NCBI GenBank assembly: GCA_903877135.1
Contig: CAIRCN010000053.1
Span: 1 to 64,000 of the forward strand
Origin: an uncultured Opitutia bacterium
Lineage (GTDB): Bacteria > Verrucomicrobiota > Verrucomicrobiia > Opitutales > Opitutaceae
DNA: 64,000 bases
Reading direction: 5' to 3'
In this document: positions 1-12,615 of the stretch, piece after piece
Layout: every line of letters begins with the position of its first letter
Numbering within the stretch: position 1 is the first letter of the stretch
Position numbers and translations under genes: made by a program
Notes under the pieces: model-generated
Database searches by the model: none
Told to the model about the DNA's origin: nothing
The model's input: only the letters and a program-made list of their open reading frames with translations

Positions 1-246
<246 letters not shown>

Positions 247-318
247 TGCAGACTTCAATTCTAGGCGTTTATTTTACCTCCTTGGCTTGAGTTATTTTTC
301 CTGAATTTTTCTTCAATT

Positions 319-336
319 GCCCGATGCAAATCGGGC
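319..336 (+). other. 23S-5S spacer hairpin
   Basis: The sequence GCCCGAT-GCAA-ATCGGGC forms a perfect 7-bp stem closed by a GNRA-type tetraloop, seven bases before the 5S rRNA. There is no following T-run, so it is not an intrinsic terminator. A role in rRNA precursor folding or RNase processing is inferred from its position. Confidence 0.6.
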
Positions 337-342
337 TTCATT

Positions 343-458
343 TCCTGGTGACCACAGGCGAGGGGTTCCACCCGTTCCCATCCCGAACACGGCCGTTAAG
401 CCCTCAGCCGCCAATGGTAGTAGGACGTTAGGTCCCGCGAGAGTAGGTTGTTGCCAGG
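343..458 (+). rRNA. rrf: 5S ribosomal RNA
   Basis: About 116 nt with the 5S hallmarks: 5' TCCTGGTGACC pairs with the 3' GGTTGTTGCCAGG end, and the conserved loop 'CCCGTTCCCATCCCGAACACGG' region is at about 371-392 (loop C and helix III). 'GGTCCCGCGAGAGTAGG' near the end is also typical. It lies about 95 nt after 23S in the same orientation and is followed directly by a strong terminator. End positions are good to one or two bases. Confidence 0.95.
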
Positions 459-463
459 TTTAT

Positions 464-499
464 GGCCCGGTTCTTCGAAAGAAGGATCGGGCCTTTTTT
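464..499 (+). terminator. rRNA operon intrinsic terminator
   Basis: GGCCCG at 464-469 pairs with CGGGCC at the 3' arm; a further CTTC/GAAG pairing closes around a GAAA loop, and a run of six T follows at 494-499. It starts six bases after the 5S rRNA, as expected for the end of an rrn operon. The stretch from 500 to 725 beyond it shows no gene I can support. Confidence 0.9.
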
Positions 500-725
500 A
501 TGTTTTATGGTTCGTATCCCTGTCCGGCCCATGAGTTGATCATCACCGAAGCTCCAGGAAAATCCGGTAAACGGCCGGCGGGGGACCTCGTAGGCGACGA
601 GTGAGATCTCATGTACGATGTCGCAATGGCAGTATGCGTCCGGGGGAGGACCTACATCCTGGACCTTGATGGTGACCATTGGGTGACCAAAGTTGTCACC
701 AATGGGGACCGCGATGGGGGCGAGT

Positions 726-1170
726 TTCGATCCGCGCGGACTCCGCGACCGCTACACGAACTATTTTACCAACAACCGCGCCATCGCCCTCATCCAGCAG
801 TCCTACGCCATCGACAACCCACGGAAGTTCGCCGGCTACTGTGCGTAAACGGTTGTCCTCGGAGCCGGCCAAGGCATCTCAACCGCGTTCGTCTATCCTA
901 ACTTAATCTCCTCGATCCGCTGTCCAACGGATGGGGACCACCTCACTCGGGGCGACGACTTGGGGCGTGTTCGGCTTCCACGACAGTTTCAACGAGACCC
1001 AAAACTGGTTCGAAGAGGACTACATGGCGCTCAATCAGGCACCGATCGTGGTCATGATCGAAAACCACCGCACCGGGCTGGTCTGGAAAAACTTCATGGC
1101 CAATCCCGAGATCGCCACCGCGCTCAAGGCCATCGGCTTCCAGCCCGACCGCGATCCCGCAGTGAAGTGA
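726..1170 (+). pseudogene. Remnant of a glycoamylase-like (PF10091-type) gene
   Basis: Two pieces in different frames match the C-terminal part of the glycoamylase-like glucosidase family. Piece one (726-848) reads FDPRGLRDRYTNYF then NNRAIALIQQSYAIDNP, resembling the family's 'DFRG.RD.Y..YF.N...A...AYC..NP' block, and ends at a TAA. Piece two (about 946-1170) reads WGVFGFHDSFN, then YMALNQAPIVVMIEN and a TGLVW..FM segment, the family's terminal block. The roughly 100 residues normally between them are missing or scrambled. It has no start, two frames and an internal deletion, so it is a decayed gene. Family naming is from memory of the motifs. Confidence 0.7.
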
Positions 1171-1213
1171 CGCGCACCCGCACCGCTGCGCCAGTAACCA
1201 CCATCTCGATCTC

Positions 1214-1423
1214 ATGGAATACCACTCGCGCCATGATTCCATCAAACGACTGCCGCTTGCCGTCCTCGCTTCGTTGACGGGATTGCCGTCGCCGAAGCAG
1301 GATCTTGATGACTCCAAAATTTGGGAGGCATTTCAGAACGAGGAAATTCGGCGGATCGCCCGCTATTGCGAATGGGATGTGGTCACGACCTTGAATCTCC
1401 TCCGGATCCTTCGTCCTCGTTAA
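1214..1423 (+). pseudogene. Fragment resembling a PolB-type 3'-5' exonuclease C-terminus
   Basis: A 69-codon open stretch contains HDSIKRLPLAVLASLTGLP, a D.SKIWEAF segment and IARYCEWDVVTTLNLLRI. This resembles the end of the predicted 3'-5' exonucleases related to the PolB proofreading domain (PF10108-like), where 'LA.L.GLPGK.', then '.V..L...G...EI..YCE.DVL.TY.L' carries the last catalytic Asp. Nothing upstream in this frame supplies the rest of the domain, so I call it a truncated remnant. It sits just after the glycoamylase remnant, in the same decayed zone. Confidence 0.45.
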
Positions 1424-1608
1424 CCCGCCGTTCAACGTCAACGCCTTGGACCAGGAGCGGTTGAGGGACATGGTTCCTGTGCCTGGAGTCGTCTAGACCG
1501 GGCCACTTAAAAAAAATTCAGAACAGGTTAAGGTTGGTTTTATGGACCGGTGCGATGGTTGCGCAGGCTCTACGCCGTCTGCCTTTTAACCCCGGCCCAA
1601 AGTAGCTT

Positions 1609-2136
1609 ATGAAAACCGCCATCAAAATTATCTGCGCCCTCCTGCTCAGCGCCACTGCCCTGTGGGCCGTCGACGCCAAGAAAAACTGGAAAGCACCGGC
1701 GCATAAAATCTACGCCCAGCAGCTGTCTGATGAGATCATGACCAATAACCCTGACCTAATCAGCATCACATTCCATGGCGTGCCCCCGGGTCTGTCGAAG
1801 GTCTACACGATGTTTGCTGGCTCCTATCTGGAGCGCATTGGCAATCCGGACGATCCGGATGACGTGATGATCATCGAGCTCGGCATCACCATGCTCGATC
1901 CCCGCTGGCACCGCATGAAGGACCCAGCCAAGAAATTCGTCATGATGATGCCTCTGCGCAATGCCTCTGGCGAAAATATCGGCCTGCTGGTCGCCGCCTA
2001 CAAGAACCCCGAATTCAAGCCAAACGGCAGCAATGCCAAGCTTGAGGCAGAATTTTACGCTAAGGGCACCAAGCTGCGCGACGAGTTACAGGTGAAAATC
2101 CCCAGCTACGAAGGCCTGTTTACCCCGGTTAAGTAA
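1609..2136 (+). CDS. Secreted hypothetical protein
   Basis: A 175-residue protein I do not recognise. Residues 1-23 form a clear Sec signal peptide ([20 protein letters not shown] followed by VDA), so the mature protein is probably periplasmic or exported. The rest is soluble and mixed: Met-rich around '[13 protein letters not shown]' and '[11 protein letters not shown]', with no Cys in the mature part and no membrane helix. A TTAAAA-rich stretch at about 1505-1540 upstream could hold a promoter, but I cannot place one. It ends 19 bp before the chimeric propeller/PEPCK ORF and may be cotranscribed with it. Confidence 0.75.
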   Translation: MKTAIKIICALLLSATALWAVDAKKNWKAPAHKIYAQQLSDEIMTNNPDLISITFHGVPPGLSKVYTMFAGSYLERIGNPDDPDDVMIIELGITMLDPRWHRMKDPAKKFVMMMPLRNASGENIGLLVAAYKNPEFKPNGSNAKLEAEFYAKGTKLRDELQVKIPSYEGLFTPVK

Positions 2137-2155
2137 GCCTAGGCGTGCCCTCATC

Positions 2156-3421
2156 ATGAAATGCTTGTTCGCCGCGATCGCGGCCCTCACCTACCTCAGC
2201 CTCCCGGCCCAGCCATTCTACAGGATGGAGTCGGCACTTACCATCAAGAGCCCCACTGCGCCTTCCTGGGACTACCTCACCTACGACTCGTCGCGCGACT
2301 GCCTTTACATTGCGCGGCGGGACGACGGCATCCTCATTTACGATGCCAAGGCGAAGAAGATCACCGGGGTTATAGAGGACACCAAGGGTGGCAATGCTAC
2401 TGTGCTAGTGCCTGAGTTCGACCGCGGCTATGTCATCAACCAGGATGGCAGCGCGACAGTCTTTCAGCTTTCCACGCTGATGAAGATTGCCCGCACGCCT
2501 TTTGGCGAGAGCGCGGACAACGGTTTCTATGACCTCGTGACGAAGCAGATTCTAGTCACACAGGGCGACAACAGTCAGGCCACGTTTATCGATGCGAAAA
2601 CCGGCGCCGTTAACGGCGTCCTCAAGATTGACAGTGCGAGCCTCGAAGGCACGGCAGCAGACGGCGAAGGCATGACCGATGAGCCGCCCGCGCACGCCCT
2701 CGACTGGCAGGGCAAGGACTGGACGCCCGCGCTCGCGAAGGAGACCGGTGCCAAGGCCGCGCACCCCAACGCGCGCTTCACCGCCCCCGCCGCGCAATGC
2801 CCGACGATGGACGCCGACTGGGAAGAACCTGAGGGCGTGCCGATCAGCGCGTTCATTTTCGGCGGCCGGCGCGCGACGACCATGCCGCTCGTCTACCAGG
2901 CGTTCAACTGGAGCAGCGGCGTCTATGTCGGCGCCACCATGGGCTCGGAGATGACTGCCGCCTCCGCCGGCACGATCGGCAAGGTGCGCCGCGACCCGAT
3001 GGCCATGCTGCCGTTCTGCGGCTACAACATGGGCGACTACTTCCGCCACTGGATCAACATGCAGCGCAACCTCTCTGAGACGCCGCGCATTTTCCACGTC
3101 AACTGGTTCCGCAAGGACAAGGAGGGAAAATTTATGTGGCCCGGCTACGGCGAAAACATGCGCGTCCTCAAGTGGATCGTCGAACGCGTCCACGCCGGCG
3201 GTCGCGCCAAGGAGATGCCTATCGGCTGGGTGCCACGCTACAAGGACATCGACTGGGCGGGCCTCGACTTTCCCCGCGAGAAATTTGAGGAGCTCCAGCA
3301 CTTCGACCGCGCCGCCTGGCGCACCGAGGTGCTCGGTCACGAAGAACTGTTCCTCGACCTCCACTCGCACCTGCCGAAGGAGCTTCTGTTTGAGCGCGAA
3401 CTCCTCATCTGCCGCATGTGA
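2156..3421 (+). CDS. Chimeric ORF: YncE-like propeller N-terminus joined to the C-terminus of GTP-dependent PEP carboxykinase
   Basis: This is a continuous 421-codon ORF made of two unrelated parts. Residues 1 to about 171 start with a signal peptide ([20 protein letters not shown]) and read like a YncE/SMP-30-type beta-propeller (repeats such as [34 protein letters not shown]). From residue about 172 (GMTDEPPAH, near base 2671) it is the C-terminal part of GTP-type PEP carboxykinase: [44 protein letters not shown] and [13 protein letters not shown] are all diagnostic. The kinase part lacks the N-terminal half with the P-loop (usually ACGKTN) and the catalytic Lys/His/Asp set, so it cannot be an active PEPCK, and the propeller is cut short. 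It overlaps the next gene by 4 bp (ATGA). Probably a recombination product; expression is unknown. Confidence 0.8.
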   Translation: MKCLFAAIAALTYLSLPAQPFYRMESALTIKSPTAPSWDYLTYDSSRDCLYIARRDDGILIYDAKAKKITGVIEDTKGGNATVLVPEFDRGYVINQDGSATVFQLSTLMKIARTPFGESADNGFYDLVTKQILVTQGDNSQATFIDAKTGAVNGVLKIDSASLEGTAADGEGMTDEPPAHALDWQGKDWTPALAKETGAKAAHPNARFTAPAAQCPTMDADWEEPEGVPISAFIFGGRRATTMPLVYQAFNWSSGVYVGATMGSEMTAASAGTIGKVRRDPMAMLPFCGYNMGDYFRHWINMQRNLSETPRIFHVNWFRKDKEGKFMWPGYGENMRVLKWIVERVHAGGRAKEMPIGWVPRYKDIDWAGLDFPREKFEELQHFDRAAWRTEVLGHEELFLDLHSHLPKELLFERELLICRM

Positions 3422-4197
3422 GCACAGCACCACTCCCGCCGCCTCATGACCGGTTTTCGCCGCTGGGAGAAAGCTATGCGAAATTTCGCCCAACCTATCC
3501 GCGCGAAATCTTCGACTGGTTGGCCAACCTGATCGACTTATCGCCGGGTCGTGAAGTGGCGGACATTGGGGCCGGCACCGGTCTCTTTACCCAGCTCCTG
3601 CTCGCGCGCGCCCTCAGAGTCAGGGCCGTGGAGCCAAGCGCACCGATGCTGGAGGAGGCCATTGCGCGCTTGTCGGGCTACGACGGTTTCACGGCCGTGG
3701 TCGGCACGGCCGAGCAGACGAACCTACCCGCGACTTCGGTGGATGCAATTTTCTGTGCGCAGGCATTTCATTGGTTTAACCACGAGGCTGCCGTCGCCGA
3801 GTGGCACAGGATCCTTCGGCCCCGCGGGAGCGCTGTCCTTGTCTGGAACAACATCGATCAGAGCGATCTGTTTGGGCGGAGACTCGCGGATCTGATGAAG
3901 CGCTATGCCGTCGATGGTGGACGGACGATCGCCCTAGCGCTCGAGGTGCAGGCTGAGAACGTTCTCTTTGGAAAGTCCGCCTCTGCAAGGAAGATTTTTT
4001 CTAACCGGCAATTCATGGACTATGCCGGTTTCGTCGGCCGCACGGAGTCAGTGTCGTATGCGCCGAAACCGGGCGACCCACGCTTTACTGCGATGATCGA
4101 TGAACTCAGAGCTTTGTTTGAACAATGCCAGAGTGACGGGCAGGTCACGCTGCACTACAAGACGGTGGCACTTGTCGGACCCGTGCCCGCACCCTGA
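3418..4197 (+). CDS. Class I SAM-dependent methyltransferase
   Basis: A 259-residue cytosolic methyltransferase of the UbiE/Methyltransf_11 type. Motif I is [15 protein letters not shown] (about residues 43-57), followed by an acidic loop ([11 protein letters not shown]), a FCAQAFHWF segment (motif II/III region, as in yeast Tmt1/Crg1-like enzymes) and '[15 protein letters not shown]'. The substrate is not evident. The start ATG overlaps the stop of the chimeric PEPCK ORF by 4 bp, which would allow translational coupling. Whether this arrangement is ancestral or a result of the rearrangement upstream cannot be told. It faces the RraA-like gene with a 9-bp gap. Confidence 0.85.
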   Translation: MSTAPLPPPHDRFSPLGESYAKFRPTYPREIFDWLANLIDLSPGREVADIGAGTGLFTQLLLARALRVRAVEPSAPMLEEAIARLSGYDGFTAVVGTAEQTNLPATSVDAIFCAQAFHWFNHEAAVAEWHRILRPRGSAVLVWNNIDQSDLFGRRLADLMKRYAVDGGRTIALALEVQAENVLFGKSASARKIFSNRQFMDYAGFVGRTESVSYAPKPGDPRFTAMIDELRALFEQCQSDGQVTLHYKTVALVGPVPAP

Positions 4198-4206
4198 CAG
4201 CGCCAC

Positions 4207-4689
4207 TCAGACGTGCATGCACCGCGGGCTCACGACGATGCCGTCGTCATCCGCATAGAGCCACTCGCCCGGCCGAAAAATCACATCGCCGAAGCTCACC
4301 GGCACATCGATGGCGCCCGTGCCTAGTTTGGCGCTTTTGCGAGGATTGGAGCCGAGTGCTTTGATACCGATAGTCACATCTGCGAGCGCCGCCACATCGC
4401 GCACTGCGCCGTGAAGGATTACGCCGCTCCAGCTGTTGGCGTAAGCGAGCCCGGCTAGCACGTCGCCCAGCAGCGCCGTGCGCAGCGAGCCGCCGCCATC
4501 CACCACCAGCACCGCGCCAGCGCCAGGCGTTGCGAGCAATTGTTTCAGGAGGGCGTTATCCTCGTGGGTTTGCACGGTGCGCATCGGCCCGTGAAACGCA
4601 CGCAGGCCGCCAAACTGAAGAAACTGCACGGAACAGCTCTGCAAGTCGGGTTCCATGCGGTCCATCAAATCCGCCGTGGCAATTTTCAT
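4207..4689 (-). CDS. RraA-family protein (RNase E inhibitor-like / 4-hydroxy-4-methyl-2-oxoglutarate aldolase-like)
   Basis: A 160-residue protein starting MKIATADLMDRM, the typical length and opening of RraA proteins. The fold-defining pieces are all visible: GPMRTVQ, a VLVVDGGGSLRTALLGD turn (the metal/oxaloacetate-binding G.....ALLG.....A), WSGVILHGAVRD with the conserved Arg-Asp, then GSNPRKS and PGEWLYADDDGIVV. Members act either as RNase E regulators or as class II aldolase/oxaloacetate decarboxylases; sequence alone does not decide. A longer start (ATG at 4716 with GAGG two bases upstream) would add nine residues that the family usually lacks, so I chose 4689. Confidence 0.85.
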   Translation of the reverse strand: MKIATADLMDRMEPDLQSCSVQFLQFGGLRAFHGPMRTVQTHEDNALLKQLLATPGAGAVLVVDGGGSLRTALLGDVLAGLAYANSWSGVILHGAVRDVAALADVTIGIKALGSNPRKSAKLGTGAIDVPVSFGDVIFRPGEWLYADDDGIVVSPRCMHV

Positions 4690-4819
4690 GGGTGTCGAGG
4701 TTGATTGACGCTGCATTACCTCGCACTGCAAGTATGGATCAGGTCCTCCGAGTAAAAAGGGCTGAAATTTTCAGCTTTCGTTTTGACCGTCTGACCCTAC
4801 GGTTCCCCGTTCCTGTGCC

Positions 4820-4907
4820 GGAGAGGTGGCAGAGTGGTCGATCGCGCCGCACTCGAAATGCGGTTTACCGAAAGGTAACGGGGGTTCGAATCCCTCCCTC
4901 TCCGCCA
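4820..4907 (+). tRNA. tRNA-Ser (anticodon CGA)
   Basis: The cloverleaf folds with a GGAGAGG/CCTCTCC acceptor stem, a D arm (GCAGAGTGGTCGATCGC), an anticodon stem CCGCA/TGCGG around CTCGAAA with anticodon CGA at 4854-4856, a long variable arm (TTTACC-GAAA-GGTAAC) and a T arm with GGTTCGAATCC. CCA is encoded at the 3' end. The long variable arm and anticodon identify tRNA-Ser reading UCG codons. It lies between two minus-strand genes. Confidence 0.97.
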
Positions 4908-4910
4908 GTT

Positions 4911-5969
4911 TCACTTGAGCGAAGCCATGTCGATCACGAAGCGATATTTCACGTCGCTCTTGAGCATGCGCTCATAGGCTTCGTTGATCTGATCCATGCG
5001 GATCATCTCGATGTCGGAGGTGATGTTGCGCTCGCCGCAGAAATCGAGCATCTCCTGCGTCTCCGCGAGGCCGCCGATCAGCGAGCCTGACAGGCTCTTG
5101 CGGCCCATGATCAACGCGAACGACGAGACCGGCAGCGGCTTCTCGGGCGCGCCAACGAGCGTGAGGTTGCCGTCGGGTGCGAGCATGGAGAGATAGGCGT
5201 TGATGTCGTGCTCGGCCGAGACCGCATCGAGGATGAAGTCGAAAGTGCCCGCATGCTTCGCCATTTCGTCGGCGTTGCGGGAGATGACGACTTCATGGGC
5301 GCCGAGGCGGATCGCGTCGTCGCGTTTCGAGGGCGAGGTCGTGAAGACGACGACCTGTGCGCCGAAGGCGCGGGCAAACTTCACCCCCATGTGGCCGAGG
5401 CCGCCGAGACCGACGATACCGACTTTTTTGCCGGGGCCGACCTTCCAGTGACGCAGCGGCGAAAACGTGGTGATGCCCGCGCAGAGCAGCGGCGCGACCG
5501 CGGCGAGGTTGAGATTCTTCGGGATCCGGAGGACGAAGTGCTCATCCACGACGATGCCTTCGGAGTAGCCGCCGTAGGTCGGCAGGTTGAGATGTTTGTC
5601 CATCGAGCCGTAGGTCATGACCATGGTCGGCGAGAACTGCTCGAGGCCCTTGCGACACATCGGACAGGACAGATCGGCATCCACGAGGCAACCGACGCCG
5701 GCGATGTCACCGGGTTTGAATTTGGTGACCTTCGGACCAACCTTCGTCACGCGGCCGATGATTTCGTGGCCGGGCACGGCCGGAAATTGCGTGAAGCCCC
5801 ATTCGTTGCGGGCGAAATGGAGGTCGGAGTGGCAAACACCGCAGAAGAGAATCTCGATCTGCACGTCGCGATCGGTCGGCTCGCGGCGCGGGATCGTGGT
5901 GGCGGCGAGCGGCGATTTGGCGGCGGTGGACGAGTAGGCTTTGACGGAGTAGGCGCGTGGTTTGGACAT
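4911..5969 (-). CDS. NAD(P)-dependent zinc alcohol dehydrogenase (YahK/cinnamyl-ADH type)
   Basis: A 352-residue medium-chain dehydrogenase/reductase that oxidises or reduces alcohols/aldehydes in the cytosol. The catalytic zinc site is intact: CGVCHSDLH (Cys46), PGHEI (His68) and PLLCAGIT. The Rossmann turn is [10 protein letters not shown]. The structural-zinc lobe is changed: where YahK-type enzymes have four Cys (C..C..C.......C) this protein has Asp99, Cys102, Cys105 and Ser113, so two ligands are lost. It is the first of a minus-strand group with a cupin and a broken aldo/keto reductase, together resembling an aldehyde/xenobiotic reduction cassette. It ends 3 bp from tRNA-Ser. Confidence 0.92.
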   Translation of the reverse strand: MSKPRAYSVKAYSSTAAKSPLAATTIPRREPTDRDVQIEILFCGVCHSDLHFARNEWGFTQFPAVPGHEIIGRVTKVGPKVTKFKPGDIAGVGCLVDADLSCPMCRKGLEQFSPTMVMTYGSMDKHLNLPTYGGYSEGIVVDEHFVLRIPKNLNLAAVAPLLCAGITTFSPLRHWKVGPGKKVGIVGLGGLGHMGVKFARAFGAQVVVFTTSPSKRDDAIRLGAHEVVISRNADEMAKHAGTFDFILDAVSAEHDINAYLSMLAPDGNLTLVGAPEKPLPVSSFALIMGRKSLSGSLIGGLAETQEMLDFCGERNITSDIEMIRMDQINEAYERMLKSDVKYRFVIDMASLK

Positions 5970-6015
5970 AAGAGTGTTGGTTTTAAGAGGTGGTGAGTTT
6001 GGATTCCGCGCAAGG

Positions 6016-6411
6016 TCAGGCGAGATATTGTTCGTCGGAAACTTTTTCGAGCCACTCGACCGGTTTGCCGTTGAGGGATTCCTGGATGGCGATGTGCGTC
6101 ATCGCCGTGGCCAGCGCGGCGCCGTGCCAGTGTTTTTCGTGCGGCGCGAAGATGACGACGTCACCCGGACGGATTTCCTCGATCGGTCCGCCCCAACGCT
6201 GCGTGCGACCGCAGCCCGCCGTCACGATCAGAGTCTGACCGAGCGGATGCGTGTGCCACGCGGTGCGAGCGCCGGGCTCGAACGTCACGGCGTTGCCGGC
6301 CGTGCGTGCCGGATCGGTCGCCGGGAACAGCGGGTCAATTCGCGCCGTGCCGGTAAACCAGTCGGCCGGGCCTTTGGCTGACGGTTGCGATCCACTTCGT
6401 TTGATTTCCAT
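6016..6411 (-). CDS. Cupin-domain protein
   Basis: A 131-residue single-domain cupin. Motif 1 is visible as '[22 protein letters not shown]' (split here: WHTHP then G.TLIVTAG.G) and motif 2 as [17 protein letters not shown], giving the usual His/His/Glu-or-Gln/His metal site. Related small cupins are often next to alcohol dehydrogenases and aldo/keto reductases, as here, with unknown substrates. I start at the ATG at 6411 (MEIKRSGSQ); an upstream in-frame start would add 15 unconserved residues. The AKR pseudogene upstream on the same strand ends 41 bp before this start. Confidence 0.85.
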   Translation of the reverse strand: MEIKRSGSQPSAKGPADWFTGTARIDPLFPATDPARTAGNAVTFEPGARTAWHTHPLGQTLIVTAGCGRTQRWGGPIEEIRPGDVVIFAPHEKHWHGAALATAMTHIAIQESLNGKPVEWLEKVSDEQYLA

Positions 6412-6452
6412 GGTGGATGAAGTTGCTTCGGTTCTCACGGTTTCGCCAGCAC

Positions 6453-7481
<1,029 letters not shown>

Positions 7482-7488
7482 CTACATC

Positions 7489-7557
7489 ATGGAGCATACC
7501 GAGGTGGAGTTCACGCACGACATGTGTCCGGAGTGTTTCGCGAAGTATCACCCTTGA
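7489..7557 (+). pseudogene. Tiny remnant resembling the tail of a PAS sensor/response protein
   Basis: A 22-codon stretch reads FTHDMCPECFAKYHP before TGA. Many PAS/histidine-kinase or phosphatase regulators end with 'SHGICPECAKKYYP', and this looks like that tail, with no recognisable gene upstream. It lies in the 219-bp gap between the AKR pseudogene and dnaE. The match is short, so confidence is low. Confidence 0.3.
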
Positions 7558-7664
7558 TTTGCGCATCCATCGTAAGACTGAAGGTGGGCATGGGCAGGAT
7601 GCCGGTGAGTTCAATCGACCGGGTAGACAGCCTGGAGGCAATGTTGTCGAACGACCAATGCCCT

Positions 7665-11219
<3,555 letters not shown>

Positions 11220-11298
11220 AAGTCCGCCTAACCAAAACCATCCCGCCGTCCGCGCAAGGCCCAATCCCGGTCCGGCGTGCCGCGCGGGAAAAATGCCA

Positions 11299-11328
11299 TT
11301 GACGCGAACTAAACGGCTTGGCTTATTG
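11299..11328 (+). promoter_or_regulatory. Candidate sigma-70-type promoter for rpsU
   Basis: TTGACG at 11299-11304 and TTATTG at 11323-11328 are separated by 18 bp, 34 bp before the rpsU start and in the dnaE-rpsU divergent gap. The -10 box is imperfect, so this is a candidate only. Confidence 0.4.
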
Positions 11329-11362
11329 CACAGCTTTTCCCTTTCCTACACCCGCCTGACAC

Positions 11363-11560
11363 ATGTCCATCGAAATCAAAATCCGCAAGAACGAGCCGGT
11401 TGATCGCGCGATTCGTCGCATGAAGAAGAAACTCGACCGCGAAAACATCATCAAGGGTGTCCGCGCCAAGCGTTATTACGAAAAGCCCTGCGAGAAGCGC
11501 CGCCGCAAGAACAAGGTCCAGGCCTTCACCCAGATGCTGCGCCGCCGCTACGAGAGTTGA
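11363..11560 (+). CDS. rpsU: 30S ribosomal protein S21
   Basis: A 65-residue basic protein, the family's usual length. MSIEIKIRKNEPVDRAIRRM, then KKLDRENIIKGVRAKRYYEKP and a KRRRKNK stretch followed by LRRRYES match bS21 along the whole length. It binds near the 3' end of 16S rRNA on the 30S platform and helps mRNA engagement. It has its own candidate promoter and a strong terminator, so it looks like a single-gene unit. Confidence 0.97.
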   Translation: MSIEIKIRKNEPVDRAIRRMKKKLDRENIIKGVRAKRYYEKPCEKRRRKNKVQAFTQMLRRRYES

Positions 11561-11587
11561 TTCTCGCAGTTTTTGACCATTATGGCA

Positions 11588-11623
11588 GCCGCGACTGTGG
11601 ATCATCCCACGCGCGGCTTTTTT
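11588..11623 (+). terminator. Intrinsic terminator after rpsU
   Basis: GCCGCG (11588-11593) pairs with CGCGGC (11612-11617), with an inner GTGG/CCAC pairing, followed directly by six T. It lies 27 bp after the rpsU stop. Confidence 0.85.
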
Positions 11624-11659
11624 CGTGCAATTGCAGCAAGTTAGCGTCTGTCTATTCGC

Positions 11660-12610
11660 GTGAAACCTTTGATTTCACTCTCCACGAGTTGGTGCTCTAC
11701 GCGTTTTACCGACGGGTATGAGATGGCGCAGGAAATGGCAGCGCTGGGGTTCGAATGGATCGAGCTCAGCCATGGCATTCGCATCACCCTGGTGCCTGGG
11801 TTGCTGCAGGCGATCGAGGAAGGTGTCGTTAAGATCAGTTCGACGCACAATTTTTGCCCGCTGCCCACCGGGATTGTCCACGCGGCCCCCAATCTTTTTG
11901 AGCCGTCTTCGCTCGACGCGCGTGAGGTGGAGCAGTGGCTGCGGCACACGAAGCGTTCGATCGATTTTTCGGCCCAGGTGAAATCGCCGACCTTGGTTTG
12001 CCATCTTGGCAGTGTGCGGTTTTTCTGGCTTAACCCGGCTCGGAAACTGCGGGCGTTCCCGCACCGGCATCCAGAGGTCAAGATCCCTGATGGGCTCGAG
12101 TATCAGGCTCTGCTCACGAAATCGCTCGCCAAACTGCGCAAGCGGATGGTCCCATATTGGGAGCAGATGAAGCTGAATTTGGGCAAGGTTTTTGAGCATG
12201 CGGCAATGAAAGGCGTGCGCCTGGCTTTCGAAAATCGCGAGAAGTTCGAGGAATTGCCGATCGACGAGGATTACGCGGAGTTTATGGCCGGACTGCCGGC
12301 ATCGACCCCGGTTGGCTACTGGCACGATACGGGGCACGGCGACATCAAGGAGACCATGGGGCTGCTCAACCACCGGAAACACCTTGAGAAAATGGCGCCG
12401 CGTTTGCTGGGGTTTCACCTGCACGACGTGGATGCCCATGGGCAGGACCACCATGCGCTCGGCTCGGGTCACGTCGATTTCAAGATGGTCAGCACGTTCT
12501 GGCGGCCGGAGCATACACTCGCGCTCGAATTTGGGCCGCGGGTGACGGTCGAAGAGGTTCGGGAGTCGAAGGTGCGCCTCGAGGCGCTGGTGGCTGCGGC
12601 CGGACTGTGA
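11660..12610 (+). CDS. Sugar phosphate isomerase/epimerase-like TIM-barrel protein
   Basis: A 316-residue protein of the xylose-isomerase-like / AP endonuclease 2 superfamily, with a GTG start. Metal-ligand positions of the barrel can be seen in order: LAFENRE (Glu), GYWHDTGHGD (Asp, His), LGFHLHDVDA (His, Asp) and LALEFGPRV (Glu). These enzymes isomerise or epimerise keto sugars, or dehydrate polyols, with a divalent metal; the substrate here is unknown. It is flanked by rpsU and, tail to tail with a 5-bp gap, by mutY, so neighbours give no clue. Confidence 0.8.
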   Translation: MKPLISLSTSWCSTRFTDGYEMAQEMAALGFEWIELSHGIRITLVPGLLQAIEEGVVKISSTHNFCPLPTGIVHAAPNLFEPSSLDAREVEQWLRHTKRSIDFSAQVKSPTLVCHLGSVRFFWLNPARKLRAFPHRHPEVKIPDGLEYQALLTKSLAKLRKRMVPYWEQMKLNLGKVFEHAAMKGVRLAFENREKFEELPIDEDYAEFMAGLPASTPVGYWHDTGHGDIKETMGLLNHRKHLEKMAPRLLGFHLHDVDAHGQDHHALGSGHVDFKMVSTFWRPEHTLALEFGPRVTVEEVRESKVRLEALVAAAGL

Positions 12611-12615
12611 GAGTC

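Noticed and set aside
319-336. The 23S-5S hairpin as a terminator
   Set aside because: It has no T-run and the 5S gene follows directly; the operon ends at the hairpin at 464-499.
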